Source: CAYQLT01 sp964418425
GTDB taxonomy: Bacteria; Bacillota; Limnochordia; Limnochordales; Geochordaceae
Assembly: GCA_964418425.1 (NCBI GenBank)
Contig: CAYQLT010000045.1
Location: 1 to 21,045 of the forward strand
Direction of reading: 5' to 3'
DNA length: 21,045 nt
Shown: positions 7,842-14,357 of the stretch, in pieces
Position numbering within the stretch: the stretch's first letter is position 1
Layout of the letters: each line of letters begins with the position of its first letter
The notes under the pieces: model-generated
Told to the model about the DNA's origin: nothing
The model's input: the letters and a program-made list of their open reading frames with translations, nothing else
The model's database searches: none
Position numbers and translations under genes: made by a program

Positions 7842-9032
7842 TCAGCCCTCCACCCACTGGTGCAGCCGCCGGATCCCCTCTTCCAGCTCTTCCCTGGAAG
7901 CGGCATAGGAAAGGCGCACGTACTGCTGGTCCTCGTCGGAGGCCGGTGTGCCGAAAGCGCTTCGGGCCAGTACGGCCACCCCTGCCTCCTGCAGGAGGCG
8001 GCGGGCGAACTCTCGGGCATCGGCGACGCCCTTGCGCCGGCACGCCTCGGTGACGTTGGGGAAGACGTAAAAGGCGCCGGCGGGCAGCTGCGCGCGCACC
8101 CCCGGCACCCGGTTCAGCCGCTCGACCACCAGGTCTCTTCGGGCCCGAAACTCGGCCACCATCCGTTCCACGTCGTCTTGAGGGCCTTCCAGGGCCGCGA
8201 TGCCGGCCATCTGGGTGAAGGTGGCCGTGCACGACTCCACGTTGGTGACCAGCCGGGCCACGCTTTCGGCGACGGGGACCGGCATGATACCGAAGCCCAA
8301 CCGCCACCCGGTCATGGCGTAGGTCTTGGAGAAGCCGTCCAGGATGATGGTGCGCTCCTTCATGTCCGCAAGCGATGCGATGCTGGCGAACGGCGCATCG
8401 TAGACGATCCGGTTGTAGATCTCGTCGGACAGCACCCACAGGTCGTGTTCCAGGACAAGCTCCCGCACGCCGCTCAGCACCTGCGGGCCCCATACGCCCC
8501 CGGTGGGGTTGTGGGGGCTGTTGAGGATGATCATGCGGGTGCGGGCCGTCACCAGCCGGGCAAGGGCGTCCGGGTCCAGGGAAAACCCCTGCTCTTCCCG
8601 CAGGAACACAGGGACCGGCACGGCGCCGGCCAGGCGTATGGCCGACTCGTAGATGGGGAACCCCGGGTTGGGGTAGATGACCTCCTGGCCGGGCTCCACG
8701 CATGCGAGGATGGAGTAGTAGATGATAGGTTTGGCGCCCGGCGTCACCACCACTTCGTCGGGACTCACCTTCAGATCCCTCTGGCGCCCGGCCACCCGGG
8801 CGATGGTCTCCCGCAGCGCCCAAATGCCGGCGGAAGGGGAGTAGTGGGTGTGGTTTTCCCGGATGGCGGCGATCCCGGCCTGTTTGACGTGAGCGGGTGT
8901 GTTGAAGTCGGGTTCTCCGATGGCGAAGTTGTATACGCGCCTTCCGGACGCCTCCAGGCGCTTGACTTCGGCCAGCACCTCAAAGGCCGTTTCGGTACCC
9001 ACCAGGCTCATGCGGCTTGCCAGCGGAGGCAT
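7842..9032 (-). CDS. PLP-dependent class I aminotransferase (aspartate aminotransferase-like)
   Basis: This 396-residue fold-type I aminotransferase starts at ATG 9032; AGGAGAGG about 10 bases upstream supports that start. The open frame continues through the N run, but this is not meaningful. Landmarks are NFAIGEPDFNTPAHV near the N-terminus, YSPSAGIWALRETIA, NSPHNPTGG (171-179), SDEIYNRIVYD (Asp203), the Schiff-base lysine in DGFSKTYAMTGWRLGFG (Lys236), and QQYVRLSYAAS with the Arg that binds the substrate carboxylate. The length and motifs fit the AspC/AspB-like subgroup that uses 2-oxoglutarate with aspartate, aromatic or branched amino acids. With the cyclodeaminase-family gene and the LIV importer next door, a role in amino-acid breakdown or interconversion is a reasonable inference; the donor is unknown. 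Confidence 0.92.
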   Translation of the reverse strand: MPPLASRMSLVGTETAFEVLAEVKRLEASGRRVYNFAIGEPDFNTPAHVKQAGIAAIRENHTHYSPSAGIWALRETIARVAGRQRDLKVSPDEVVVTPGAKPIIYYSILACVEPGQEVIYPNPGFPIYESAIRLAGAVPVPVFLREEQGFSLDPDALARLVTARTRMIILNSPHNPTGGVWGPQVLSGVRELVLEHDLWVLSDEIYNRIVYDAPFASIASLADMKERTIILDGFSKTYAMTGWRLGFGIMPVPVAESVARLVTNVESCTATFTQMAGIAALEGPQDDVERMVAEFRARRDLVVERLNRVPGVRAQLPAGAFYVFPNVTEACRRKGVADAREFARRLLQEAGVAVLARSAFGTPASDEDQQYVRLSYAASREELEEGIRRLHQWVEG

Positions 9033-9164
9033 CGGCGGACGTCCTCTCCTGGTTGCGCCACACGTTCGCCGCGCCAGCGGCTGTTTCCTCGCCCTGCCCC
9101 GGGCAATCCCCGCCGGGCGCCCTTCCAGAAGGCCGGGACCGGCCGTAGCGGGAGGGCCGGCACG

Positions 9165-9198
9165 GACGTTGCAGCCGGGCAGGCCCAGACGTTGCAGC
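9165..9198. repeat. Short direct repeat GACGTTGCAGC
   Basis: GACGTTGCAGC occurs at 9165-9175 and again at 9188-9198, 23 bases apart, in the spacer between the divergent aminotransferase and oxidoreductase genes. Directly repeated 11-mers in a divergent promoter region could be regulator sites. They have not been matched to any known operator. Confidence 0.4.
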
Positions 9199-9199
9199 A

Positions 9200-9250
9200 G
9201 GGCCGGTACCGATGGAAGTGGAACCTCTTGCGGGTGGGCCGGTACCGCAA
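9200..9250. promoter_or_regulatory. Repeated palindrome, candidate operator
   Basis: GGGCCGGTACCG occurs at 9200-9211 and again at 9236-9247, 36 bases apart, and contains the perfect palindrome CGGTACCG. The second copy is also embedded in the inverted repeat TTGCGG (9228-9233) / CCGCAA (9245-9250). The block sits just upstream of the oxidoreductase ribosome binding site and between divergent genes, where an operator would be expected. The regulator is not identifiable. Confidence 0.35.
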
Positions 9251-9252
9251 CC

Positions 9253-9307
9253 GCACTCGACGGGAGGAGATGGTCCATGCCAGAAGGCTCCGCGGCGCAG
9301 ACCATGC
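9253..9307 (+). repeat. 55-base exact duplicate, left copy at contig end
   Basis: These 55 bases are identical to 9408-9462 and end exactly at the N run. The copy contains the GGAGGAG ribosome binding site and the oxidoreductase start codon (ATG at 9277). An identical k-mer-sized overlap at both contig ends is what de Bruijn assemblers leave when two contigs truly overlap but are scaffolded with Ns. Confidence 0.9.
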
Positions 9308-9407
9308 NNNNNNNNNNNNNNNNNNNNNNNNNNNNNNNNNNNNNNNNNNNNNNNNNNNNNNNNNNNNNNNNNNNNNNNNNNNNNNNNNNNNNNNNNNNNN
9401 NNNNNNN
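9308..9407. other. Scaffold gap, 100 N, probably artificial
   Basis: This is a run of exactly 100 N, a conventional placeholder length. Because both flanks carry the same 55 bases, the true sequence most likely has one copy and no gap, leaving about 244 bases between the two divergent start codons. Confidence 0.85.
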
Positions 9408-9462
9408 GCACTCGACGGGAGGAGATGGTCCATGCCAGAAGGCTCCGCGGCGCAGACCATGC
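9408..9462 (+). repeat. 55-base exact duplicate, right copy at contig start
   Basis: This is identical base for base to 9253-9307 and starts exactly after the N run. It covers the ribosome binding site and the first ten codons of the oxidoreductase gene. Confidence 0.9.
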
Positions 9463-10499
9463 AGGCCGTACGCTTTCACGAGCACGGCGGGCCCGAGGTG
9501 CTGAAGCTGGAAGAATTGCCCGTTCCCCAGCCCGGGCCCGGGGAAGTTCGGGTACGGGTGCGGGCCTGCGCGCTGAACCATCTTGACCTCTGGAACCGCC
9601 GGGGCCTTCCCGGCCGGCGCTCCGTCCCCCTGCCCCGCATCCCGGGCGCCGACGTGGCCGGCGAACTGGATGCCCTGGGCCCGGGGGTGGAGCTGGCGGA
9701 GCTGACCGTGGGAGACCGGGTGGTGATCAGCCCCGGTCTCAGCTGCGGCCGATGCCGTTTTTGCCTGTCCGGGCGCGACAACCTGTGCCCCGACTATCAG
9801 GTGCTGGGCAACCGCACCGACGGCGGCTATGCCCAGTACGTGGTGGTGCCGGCGGCCAACCTGATCCCCATGCCATCGGGCCTCGATTTCGTCCAGGCCG
9901 CCGCCTTCCCGCTGGTCTTCCTGACCGCCTGGCACATGCTGGTGACGCTGGCTCGGGTCCAGCCCGGGGAGACGGTGTTGGTCTGGGGCGCCGGCAGCGG
10001 GGTCGGCTCGGCGGCCATCCAGGTGGCCCGCCTGTTCGGGGCCCGGGTCTTCGCCACGGTGGGCAGCGACGATAAGGTGGAGCGGGCGCGGGCGCTGGGG
10101 GCGGAGGCGGTCTTCCACCACGGCCGGGATGCGGTGGACGAGGAGGTACGCCGCCTGACGGGCCGCCGGGGCGTCGACATCGTGGTGGAGCACGTGGGCC
10201 AGGCCACCTGGGAGAAGAGCGTGCGCAGCCTCACCCACGGTGGAAGGCTGGTCACCTGCGGCGCCACGACGGGCTACGAGGGACTGACGGACATCCGGTT
10301 GCTGTTTGCCCGCCAGCTTCAGCTGATCGGCTCGTATATGGGAAGCAAAGGCGAGCTTCTGGCGCTGGTTCCCTTCATCGCGTCCGGGCAGCTCAAGCCG
10401 GTGGTCGACAGGGTGTTTCCGCTGGCGCAGGCCGCCGAGGCGCAGCGGGTGCTGGAGGAGCGACGGCAGTTCGGCAAGGTGGTGCTGGAGGTGCCTTGA
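9432..10499 (+). CDS. Zinc-type medium-chain alcohol dehydrogenase/quinone oxidoreductase
   Basis: This 355-residue MDR-superfamily enzyme starts at ATG 9432 because GGAGGAG (9418-9424) lies seven bases upstream. ATG 9459 (MQAVRFHEHGG) matches the usual family N-terminus but lacks a good ribosome binding site. The GroES-like domain has ACALNHLDLWNRRG and PGADVAGELDALG. The structural-zinc cluster C-X2-C-X2-C-X7-C is present at Cys105, 108, 111 and 119. The NAD(P) domain contains VLVWGAGSGVGSAAIQVARLFGARV and GGRLVTCGATTGYE, and the end, RVLEERRQFGKVVLEV, is typical. The family reduces enones, quinones or oxidises alcohols; the substrate is unknown. The downstream small gene starts inside its stop codon, indicating translational coupling. 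Confidence 0.92.
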   Translation: MPEGSAAQTMQAVRFHEHGGPEVLKLEELPVPQPGPGEVRVRVRACALNHLDLWNRRGLPGRRSVPLPRIPGADVAGELDALGPGVELAELTVGDRVVISPGLSCGRCRFCLSGRDNLCPDYQVLGNRTDGGYAQYVVVPAANLIPMPSGLDFVQAAAFPLVFLTAWHMLVTLARVQPGETVLVWGAGSGVGSAAIQVARLFGARVFATVGSDDKVERARALGAEAVFHHGRDAVDEEVRRLTGRRGVDIVVEHVGQATWEKSVRSLTHGGRLVTCGATTGYEGLTDIRLLFARQLQLIGSYMGSKGELLALVPFIASGQLKPVVDRVFPLAQAAEAQRVLEERRQFGKVVLEVP

Positions 10500-10774
10500 C
10501 GCGCAAGCACGTGGTGCAATGCCAGGCCTGCGGGCGCCCTGTGGCGAAGGATGCCGGAGTGCGGCTGCAAGTGGCCGGGAGGCGAGGCCCTCAAGCCGTC
10601 ACGTGCATCCAGACCGCCAAAGAACTGTTCGTCTGCCCGGTGTGCGCCCGCACCCGGCGGTTTCGGGTGGTACCGGAGCCCGGCGCCGAGCGGGCGGCGG
10701 TGGACGTCCTCAGCGGGGCCCCCGGGCCGGCCACTCCAGCGCCGGCGCCTCCCCCGCCGCCACCACCGGGTTGA
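10496..10774 (+). CDS. Small Cys-pair (zinc-ribbon-like) hypothetical protein
   Basis: This is a predicted 92-residue protein starting with TTG 10496, overlapping the oxidoreductase stop (TTGA), with GGAGG at 10487-10491. It has CQACGRP near the N-terminus and CPVCARTRRF about 38 residues later, so four cysteines could bind one zinc ion. The last third is Ala/Pro-rich and ends in a run of seven prolines and a glycine. I recognise no family. The final 65 bases overlap the 3' end of the convergent FAH-family gene, where the proline run is antisense to coding sequence, so the true protein may be conserved only in its first ~65 residues. The coupling and Cys pairs argue that it is real; conservation is unknown. 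Confidence 0.55.
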   Translation: MTRKHVVQCQACGRPVAKDAGVRLQVAGRRGPQAVTCIQTAKELFVCPVCARTRRFRVVPEPGAERAAVDVLSGAPGPATPAPAPPPPPPPG

Positions 10775-11660
10775 CCAGCCGCCCGATGCCCTCGATTTCC
10801 ACCTCCACCCGGTCCCCCGGGCGCAGGAAGATCGGAGGCTTGCGAAACACGCCGACGCCGTGGGGGGTTCCCGTGGCGATCACGTCGCCGGGGTAGAGGG
10901 TTATTCCCCGGGAAATAAACGCCAGAAGGCGTCGCACGGGGAAAATCATCTCCCGGGTGTTGGAGTCCTGGTAGAGGGTGCCATTCACCCGACAGCGGAT
11001 GGGCAGGCTCTGGGGGTCGGGGACCTCATCGGCGGTGACCACCCAGGGCCCCATGGGAGCGAAGGTGTCCTGGGACTTGCCGCGCCCCCACTGCCCCCCT
11101 TCCCGCTGGAAGTCCCGCGCCGTCACGTCGTTGAAGGTGGTGTAGCCGAAGACGGCGCCCAGGGCTTCCGCTTCGTCGAGCCGGCTGGCCCGGCGCCCCA
11201 CCACCACGGCCAGCTCCGCCTCGAAGTCCACCTGGTCGCTCTCCTCCGGCAGGGCGATGGGGCGCAGGTGCCCGTTGAGGGCGTTGCCCCACTTGGGAAA
11301 CAGCACCGGCTGGCGGGGCGGCTCCACGTTTTGCTCCCGGCAGTGATCCCAGTAGTTGAGGCCGATGCCGATGATCTTGGACGGCAAAAGGGGCGGAAGC
11401 CACCGCACGCTGGGATGCCCGGCGTCCAGCAGTTCGGGGAGCCGGCCCTCTTCGGCCGCCCTCGCGAAAGCGGCCAGGGCCTCCAGCGGCCGGCGGTCGC
11501 CGGCGCCGAACGCGTCCACCACTTCCCGCAGGCTAAGCGGCAACGAGCTCTGCGACCACGAGCCCGCGCGCGCCGCCCGGGTCACATCGGCCATGTACCT
11601 CTCCCCCACCTGGACGACCAGGTGGGCCTCCCCGTCCCGCTCGATGGTGCCCAGCTTCAA
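10710..11660 (-). CDS. Fumarylacetoacetate hydrolase (FAH) family protein
   Basis: This protein has 316 residues from TTG 11660, chosen because GGGAGG lies nine bases upstream and the protein then opens MKLGTIERDG, typical for the family. An upstream ATG would add a Gly/Arg-rich tail. The FAH fold is clear: IIGIGLNYWDHCREQN (His106), VDFEAELAVVVG with metal-binding Glu147 and Glu149, FGYTTFNDVTARDFQ with Asp178, and GDVIATGTPHGVGVFRKPPIFLRPGD. Members cleave or decarboxylate/isomerise beta-diketo acids using Mg2+ or Mn2+, for example 2-hydroxyhepta-2,4-diene-1,7-dioate isomerases, acylpyruvases and oxaloacetate decarboxylases. It is the last gene of the minus-strand run and lies 76 bases after cofE. 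The specific substrate is not determinable here. Confidence 0.9.
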   Translation of the reverse strand: MKLGTIERDGEAHLVVQVGERYMADVTRAARAGSWSQSSLPLSLREVVDAFGAGDRRPLEALAAFARAAEEGRLPELLDAGHPSVRWLPPLLPSKIIGIGLNYWDHCREQNVEPPRQPVLFPKWGNALNGHLRPIALPEESDQVDFEAELAVVVGRRASRLDEAEALGAVFGYTTFNDVTARDFQREGGQWGRGKSQDTFAPMGPWVVTADEVPDPQSLPIRCRVNGTLYQDSNTREMIFPVRRLLAFISRGITLYPGDVIATGTPHGVGVFRKPPIFLRPGDRVEVEIEGIGRLVNPVVAAGEAPALEWPARGPR

Positions 11661-11736
11661 GTCTGCTCGCCTCCCACTTTCCCGCTCGCGGCCACCGGCC
11701 ATCCCCCGGACGATAGCCGCAGGTGGCCCGTGCCGC

Positions 11737-12519
11737 TCACAAAAAGAGCTCCTTATGTTTCGGGCGCAAAAGCGCCCGGGCGCTGGCCTCCCGAAAGCCC
11801 AACAGCTCACCGGCCTCCCGCGCATCGAACAGGCCTCGCACCACCACGGCGGGCACCCCCTGGGCCGACTGCCCCATCACCAGGGTGGCCGCTGCCGCCA
11901 GCTCGTCCGCCACCGCCTCCTCCGAGCTTTGCAGGGTGTAGCCATACAGGTCCTGGCGCCCCGCCTCTCGCAGCAGCGGGTGCAGCCCTGCCACCCCTAT
12001 GCAGACGCCCACGGCGCCCTCGCGAAACGGCCGCCCGTGGCTGTCGGCGATCACCACCGCGGGCGCCACGCCCGTGTGGCGGTACAGGTCGTGGCGCAGC
12101 CGGCGGGCGCTTTCGTCGGGGTCTTCCGGCAGCAGCACCACCACCGGGTCGTCCCCGGCCGCGTTGGACCGGTCGATGGCGGCATTCGCGCAGACGAACC
12201 CCAACCGGTGTTCGGCGATGATCAGCCCGGGGCGCACTCGCACCACCCGCCGGGACTCCCGCAGGATCAGTTCGCACAGCCGGGGATCCTTTCCGGACTC
12301 GCCCGCCAGCTTCACCGCCGCCGGCGAGGGCTCCACGGTCTGCAGGTTGACCAGCCGGCCCTCGGCCTTGGAGACCACCTTGTGCGCCACCACCACCACG
12401 TCATCCTGCAAGAGGCGCAGCCCCAATCCCCTCATGGCGGTGGCCAGGAGCTCTGCGAGGTCGTCCCCGGGGCGCACCAGGGGCAGCCCGGTGATGCCGT
12501 AGAGGTGGAGGTGGCGCAC
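11737..12519 (-). CDS. cofE: Coenzyme F420-0:L-glutamate ligase (CofE-type)
   Basis: This 260-residue protein is of the F420-0 gamma-glutamyl ligase family. The enzyme uses GTP and divalent metal to add L-glutamate to F420-0 in the final steps of coenzyme F420 synthesis. Diagnostic stretches are GITGLPLVRPGDDLAELL at the N-terminus, DDVVVVAHKVVSKAEGRLV (about 39-57), ESGKDPRLCELILRESRRVVR, and EHRLGFVCANAAIDRSN (about 103-119), followed by LLPEDPDESARRLR. It is a stand-alone CofE without the nitroreductase-like domain of actinobacterial FbiB, as the length also shows. The start is GTG 12519, only 16 bases after the ilvD stop, so the genes are presumably co-transcribed. No other F420 gene is in the window. 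The family call is strong; that the organism makes F420 is inference. Confidence 0.9.
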   Translation of the reverse strand: MRHLHLYGITGLPLVRPGDDLAELLATAMRGLGLRLLQDDVVVVAHKVVSKAEGRLVNLQTVEPSPAAVKLAGESGKDPRLCELILRESRRVVRVRPGLIIAEHRLGFVCANAAIDRSNAAGDDPVVVLLPEDPDESARRLRHDLYRHTGVAPAVVIADSHGRPFREGAVGVCIGVAGLHPLLREAGRQDLYGYTLQSSEEAVADELAAAATLVMGQSAQGVPAVVVRGLFDAREAGELLGFREASARALLRPKHKELFL

Positions 12520-12535
12520 GGCGAGAGCCCCGGCG

Positions 12536-14200
12536 TCACACCTTCAGCACGGCGCCGGTGCTGGCCGACGTGACGAACCGGACGTAGCGGGCCAGCCATC
12601 CGCGCCGGTAGCGGGGTTCGGGCGGCCGCCACGCCGCCCGCCGGGCCGAAAGCTCCGAATCCGGCACCAGAAGCTCGATGCTGCGCTGGCGCAGATCGAT
12701 GCGGATGCGGTCGCCCGGCTGCACCAGGGCGATGGGGCCCCCCTCGGCCGCCTCCGGGGAGATGTGCCCCACACACAGGCCCCGGGTGCCGCCCGAGAAG
12801 CGGCCGTCGGTGATGAGGGCCACCCGGGTCCCCAGCCCCATCCCCACGATGGCCGAGGTGGGCGCGAGCATCTCGGGCATCCCGGGCCCTCCCCGGGGGC
12901 CTTCGTAGCGGATGACCACCACGTCCCCGGCCCGCACCCGCCCCGCCTTGATCCCCTCCAGCGCCTCCTGCTCGCTTTCGAAGATGACGGCCGGCCCCTC
13001 GTGAAACTCCAGGCCTGGCTCGACGGCCCCCGTCTTGATGAGGGCGCCGTCGGGGGCCAGGTTGCCAAACAGCACGGCCAGGGCGCCCCGGCGGCTGTAC
13101 GCGTTGTCCAGGGGACGGATCACCTCGGGGTCCCGGATGCGGGCTTCCCGGATCAGCTCGCCCAGGGTGGCCCCCGCCACCGTGGGGCGGTCCAGGTGCA
13201 GCACCCCATCCAGGCGGCTCAGCTCCTTCAAGATGGCCGGGATGCCGCCGGCCCGGTGGACGTCCTCCATGTGCCAGCGCGACGCCGGGCTCACCTTGCA
13301 CAGGTGCGGCACCCGGTCGGCCAGGTCGTTGAGCCGCCGCAGCGGATAGTCCACCTCGGCCTCATGGGCCAGCGCCAGCGCGTGGAGGATGGTGTTGGTG
13401 GAGCCCCCCATGGCCAGGTCCAGCGCCAGGGCATCGTCCAGCGCCTCTCGACCGATGATGTCAAGAGGCTTTACGTCCCGCTCCACCAGCTCCAGGATGC
13501 GCCGACCCGCCTGCCGGGCCAACGCCTCCCGGTCGGCAGAGCGCGCCAGCGCCGTCCCGTTGCCGGGCAGCGCGATGCCCAGCGCCTCCGACAGGCAGTT
13601 CATGGAGTTGGCGGTAAACATCCCCGAGCACGAACCGCAACCCGGGCAGGCGGCCACCTCGATGGCGTAAAGCTCCCTTTCGTCGATGCGGCCGGCCTGC
13701 AGGGCGCCGACGCCCTCGAAGACGGTGATGAGATCCACCGCCTCGCCGTTTCGCCGCCCGGCTGCCATGGGCCCCCCGCTGACGAAGACGGTGGGGATGT
13801 TGCATCGCGCCGCCGCCATCAGCATGCCCGGCGTGATCTTGTCGCAGTTGGGGATGCAGATGAGCCCGTCGAACCAGTGGGCCCGCACCATGGTCTCCAC
13901 GCAGTCGGCGATGAGTTCCCGGCTGGGCAGCGAAAAGCGCATCCCCTCGTGCCCCATGGCGATGCCATCGTCCACGCCGATGGTATTGAACTCAAAGGGT
14001 ACGCCCCCCGCCTCCCGTACCGCCTCCTTCACCAGCTTCCCGAACTCCTGGAGGTGAACATGGCCCGGCACGATGTCCACATAGGAGTTGGCGATACCGA
14101 TAAAGGGCCGGTCGAAGTCCCGGTCGGTGAGGCCGACGGCCCGCAGCAGGCTGCGGTGAGGCGCCCGGTCGATGCCCCGCTTGATGACGTCGCTTCGCAC
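12536..14200 (-). CDS. ilvD: Dihydroxy-acid dehydratase
   Basis: This 554-residue enzyme, typical in length, converts 2,3-dihydroxy-isovalerate or 2,3-dihydroxy-3-methylvalerate to the 2-oxo acids in valine and isoleucine synthesis. The start is GTG 14200 (MRSDVIKRGIDRAPHRSLLRA), the canonical N-terminus, with a purine-rich GGGGGAAGG upstream; the open frame upstream is not homologous. Iron-sulfur and metal ligands are visible in CIPNCDKITPGM (Cys119, Asp120) and AACPGCGSCSGMFTANSMN (Cys185, 188, 191). The C-terminal block GRFSGGTRGLCVGHISPEAAEGGPIALVQ contains the catalytic serine region. It lies between the radical SAM gene and cofE on the minus strand, without other ilv genes nearby. The 157-base spacer upstream contains a strong inverted repeat. 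Confidence 0.96.
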   Translation of the reverse strand: MRSDVIKRGIDRAPHRSLLRAVGLTDRDFDRPFIGIANSYVDIVPGHVHLQEFGKLVKEAVREAGGVPFEFNTIGVDDGIAMGHEGMRFSLPSRELIADCVETMVRAHWFDGLICIPNCDKITPGMLMAAARCNIPTVFVSGGPMAAGRRNGEAVDLITVFEGVGALQAGRIDERELYAIEVAACPGCGSCSGMFTANSMNCLSEALGIALPGNGTALARSADREALARQAGRRILELVERDVKPLDIIGREALDDALALDLAMGGSTNTILHALALAHEAEVDYPLRRLNDLADRVPHLCKVSPASRWHMEDVHRAGGIPAILKELSRLDGVLHLDRPTVAGATLGELIREARIRDPEVIRPLDNAYSRRGALAVLFGNLAPDGALIKTGAVEPGLEFHEGPAVIFESEQEALEGIKAGRVRAGDVVVIRYEGPRGGPGMPEMLAPTSAIVGMGLGTRVALITDGRFSGGTRGLCVGHISPEAAEGGPIALVQPGDRIRIDLRQRSIELLVPDSELSARRAAWRPPEPRYRRGWLARYVRFVTSASTGAVLKV

Positions 14201-14290
14201 GGCAGCCTTCCCCCGCTCCGGCGTCGAAGATGGGCGGGGGTTCGATTTCGCCAGCGGCGATCCCTGCCCCCGCCCACCCGAGAGCGAGGT

Positions 14291-14343
14291 CCCGCCGGCC
14301 CCCCATCGGGCAGGGGGAGTCCGGCGTCCCCCGGGCCGGCGGG
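14291..14343 (-). repeat. Inverted repeat in the ilvD leader
   Basis: CCCGCCGGCC at 14291-14300 and GGCCGGCGGG at 14334-14343 are perfect 10-base complements separated by 33 bases, with extra C and G runs inside the loop. The element begins 14 bases after the radical SAM stop and ends about 90 bases before the ilvD start. No T-tract follows on the minus strand, so it could be a processing or attenuation structure rather than a plain terminator. Confidence 0.4.
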
Positions 14344-14357
14344 CCTCCGGGCCCCGC

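Noticed and set aside
9200..9260. Possible T-box riboswitch, because GGGTGGGCCGGTACCGC resembles the T-box GGGTGGNACCGCG
   Set aside because: Four extra bases break the motif, no stem I or specifier-loop signature is visible upstream, and the downstream gene is an oxidoreductase rather than an amino-acid or tRNA-synthetase gene.
7665..10499. A 944-codon open frame running across the first N run
   Set aside because: Only the part from 9432 encodes a recognisable protein; the rest is antisense to the aminotransferase and bridged by Ns.
10551..12221. Long plus-strand open frame of 556 codons opposite the FAH and CofE genes
   Set aside because: It is Pro/Arg/His-rich, typical of the antisense strand of GC-rich genes, and the minus strand encodes two clear families.
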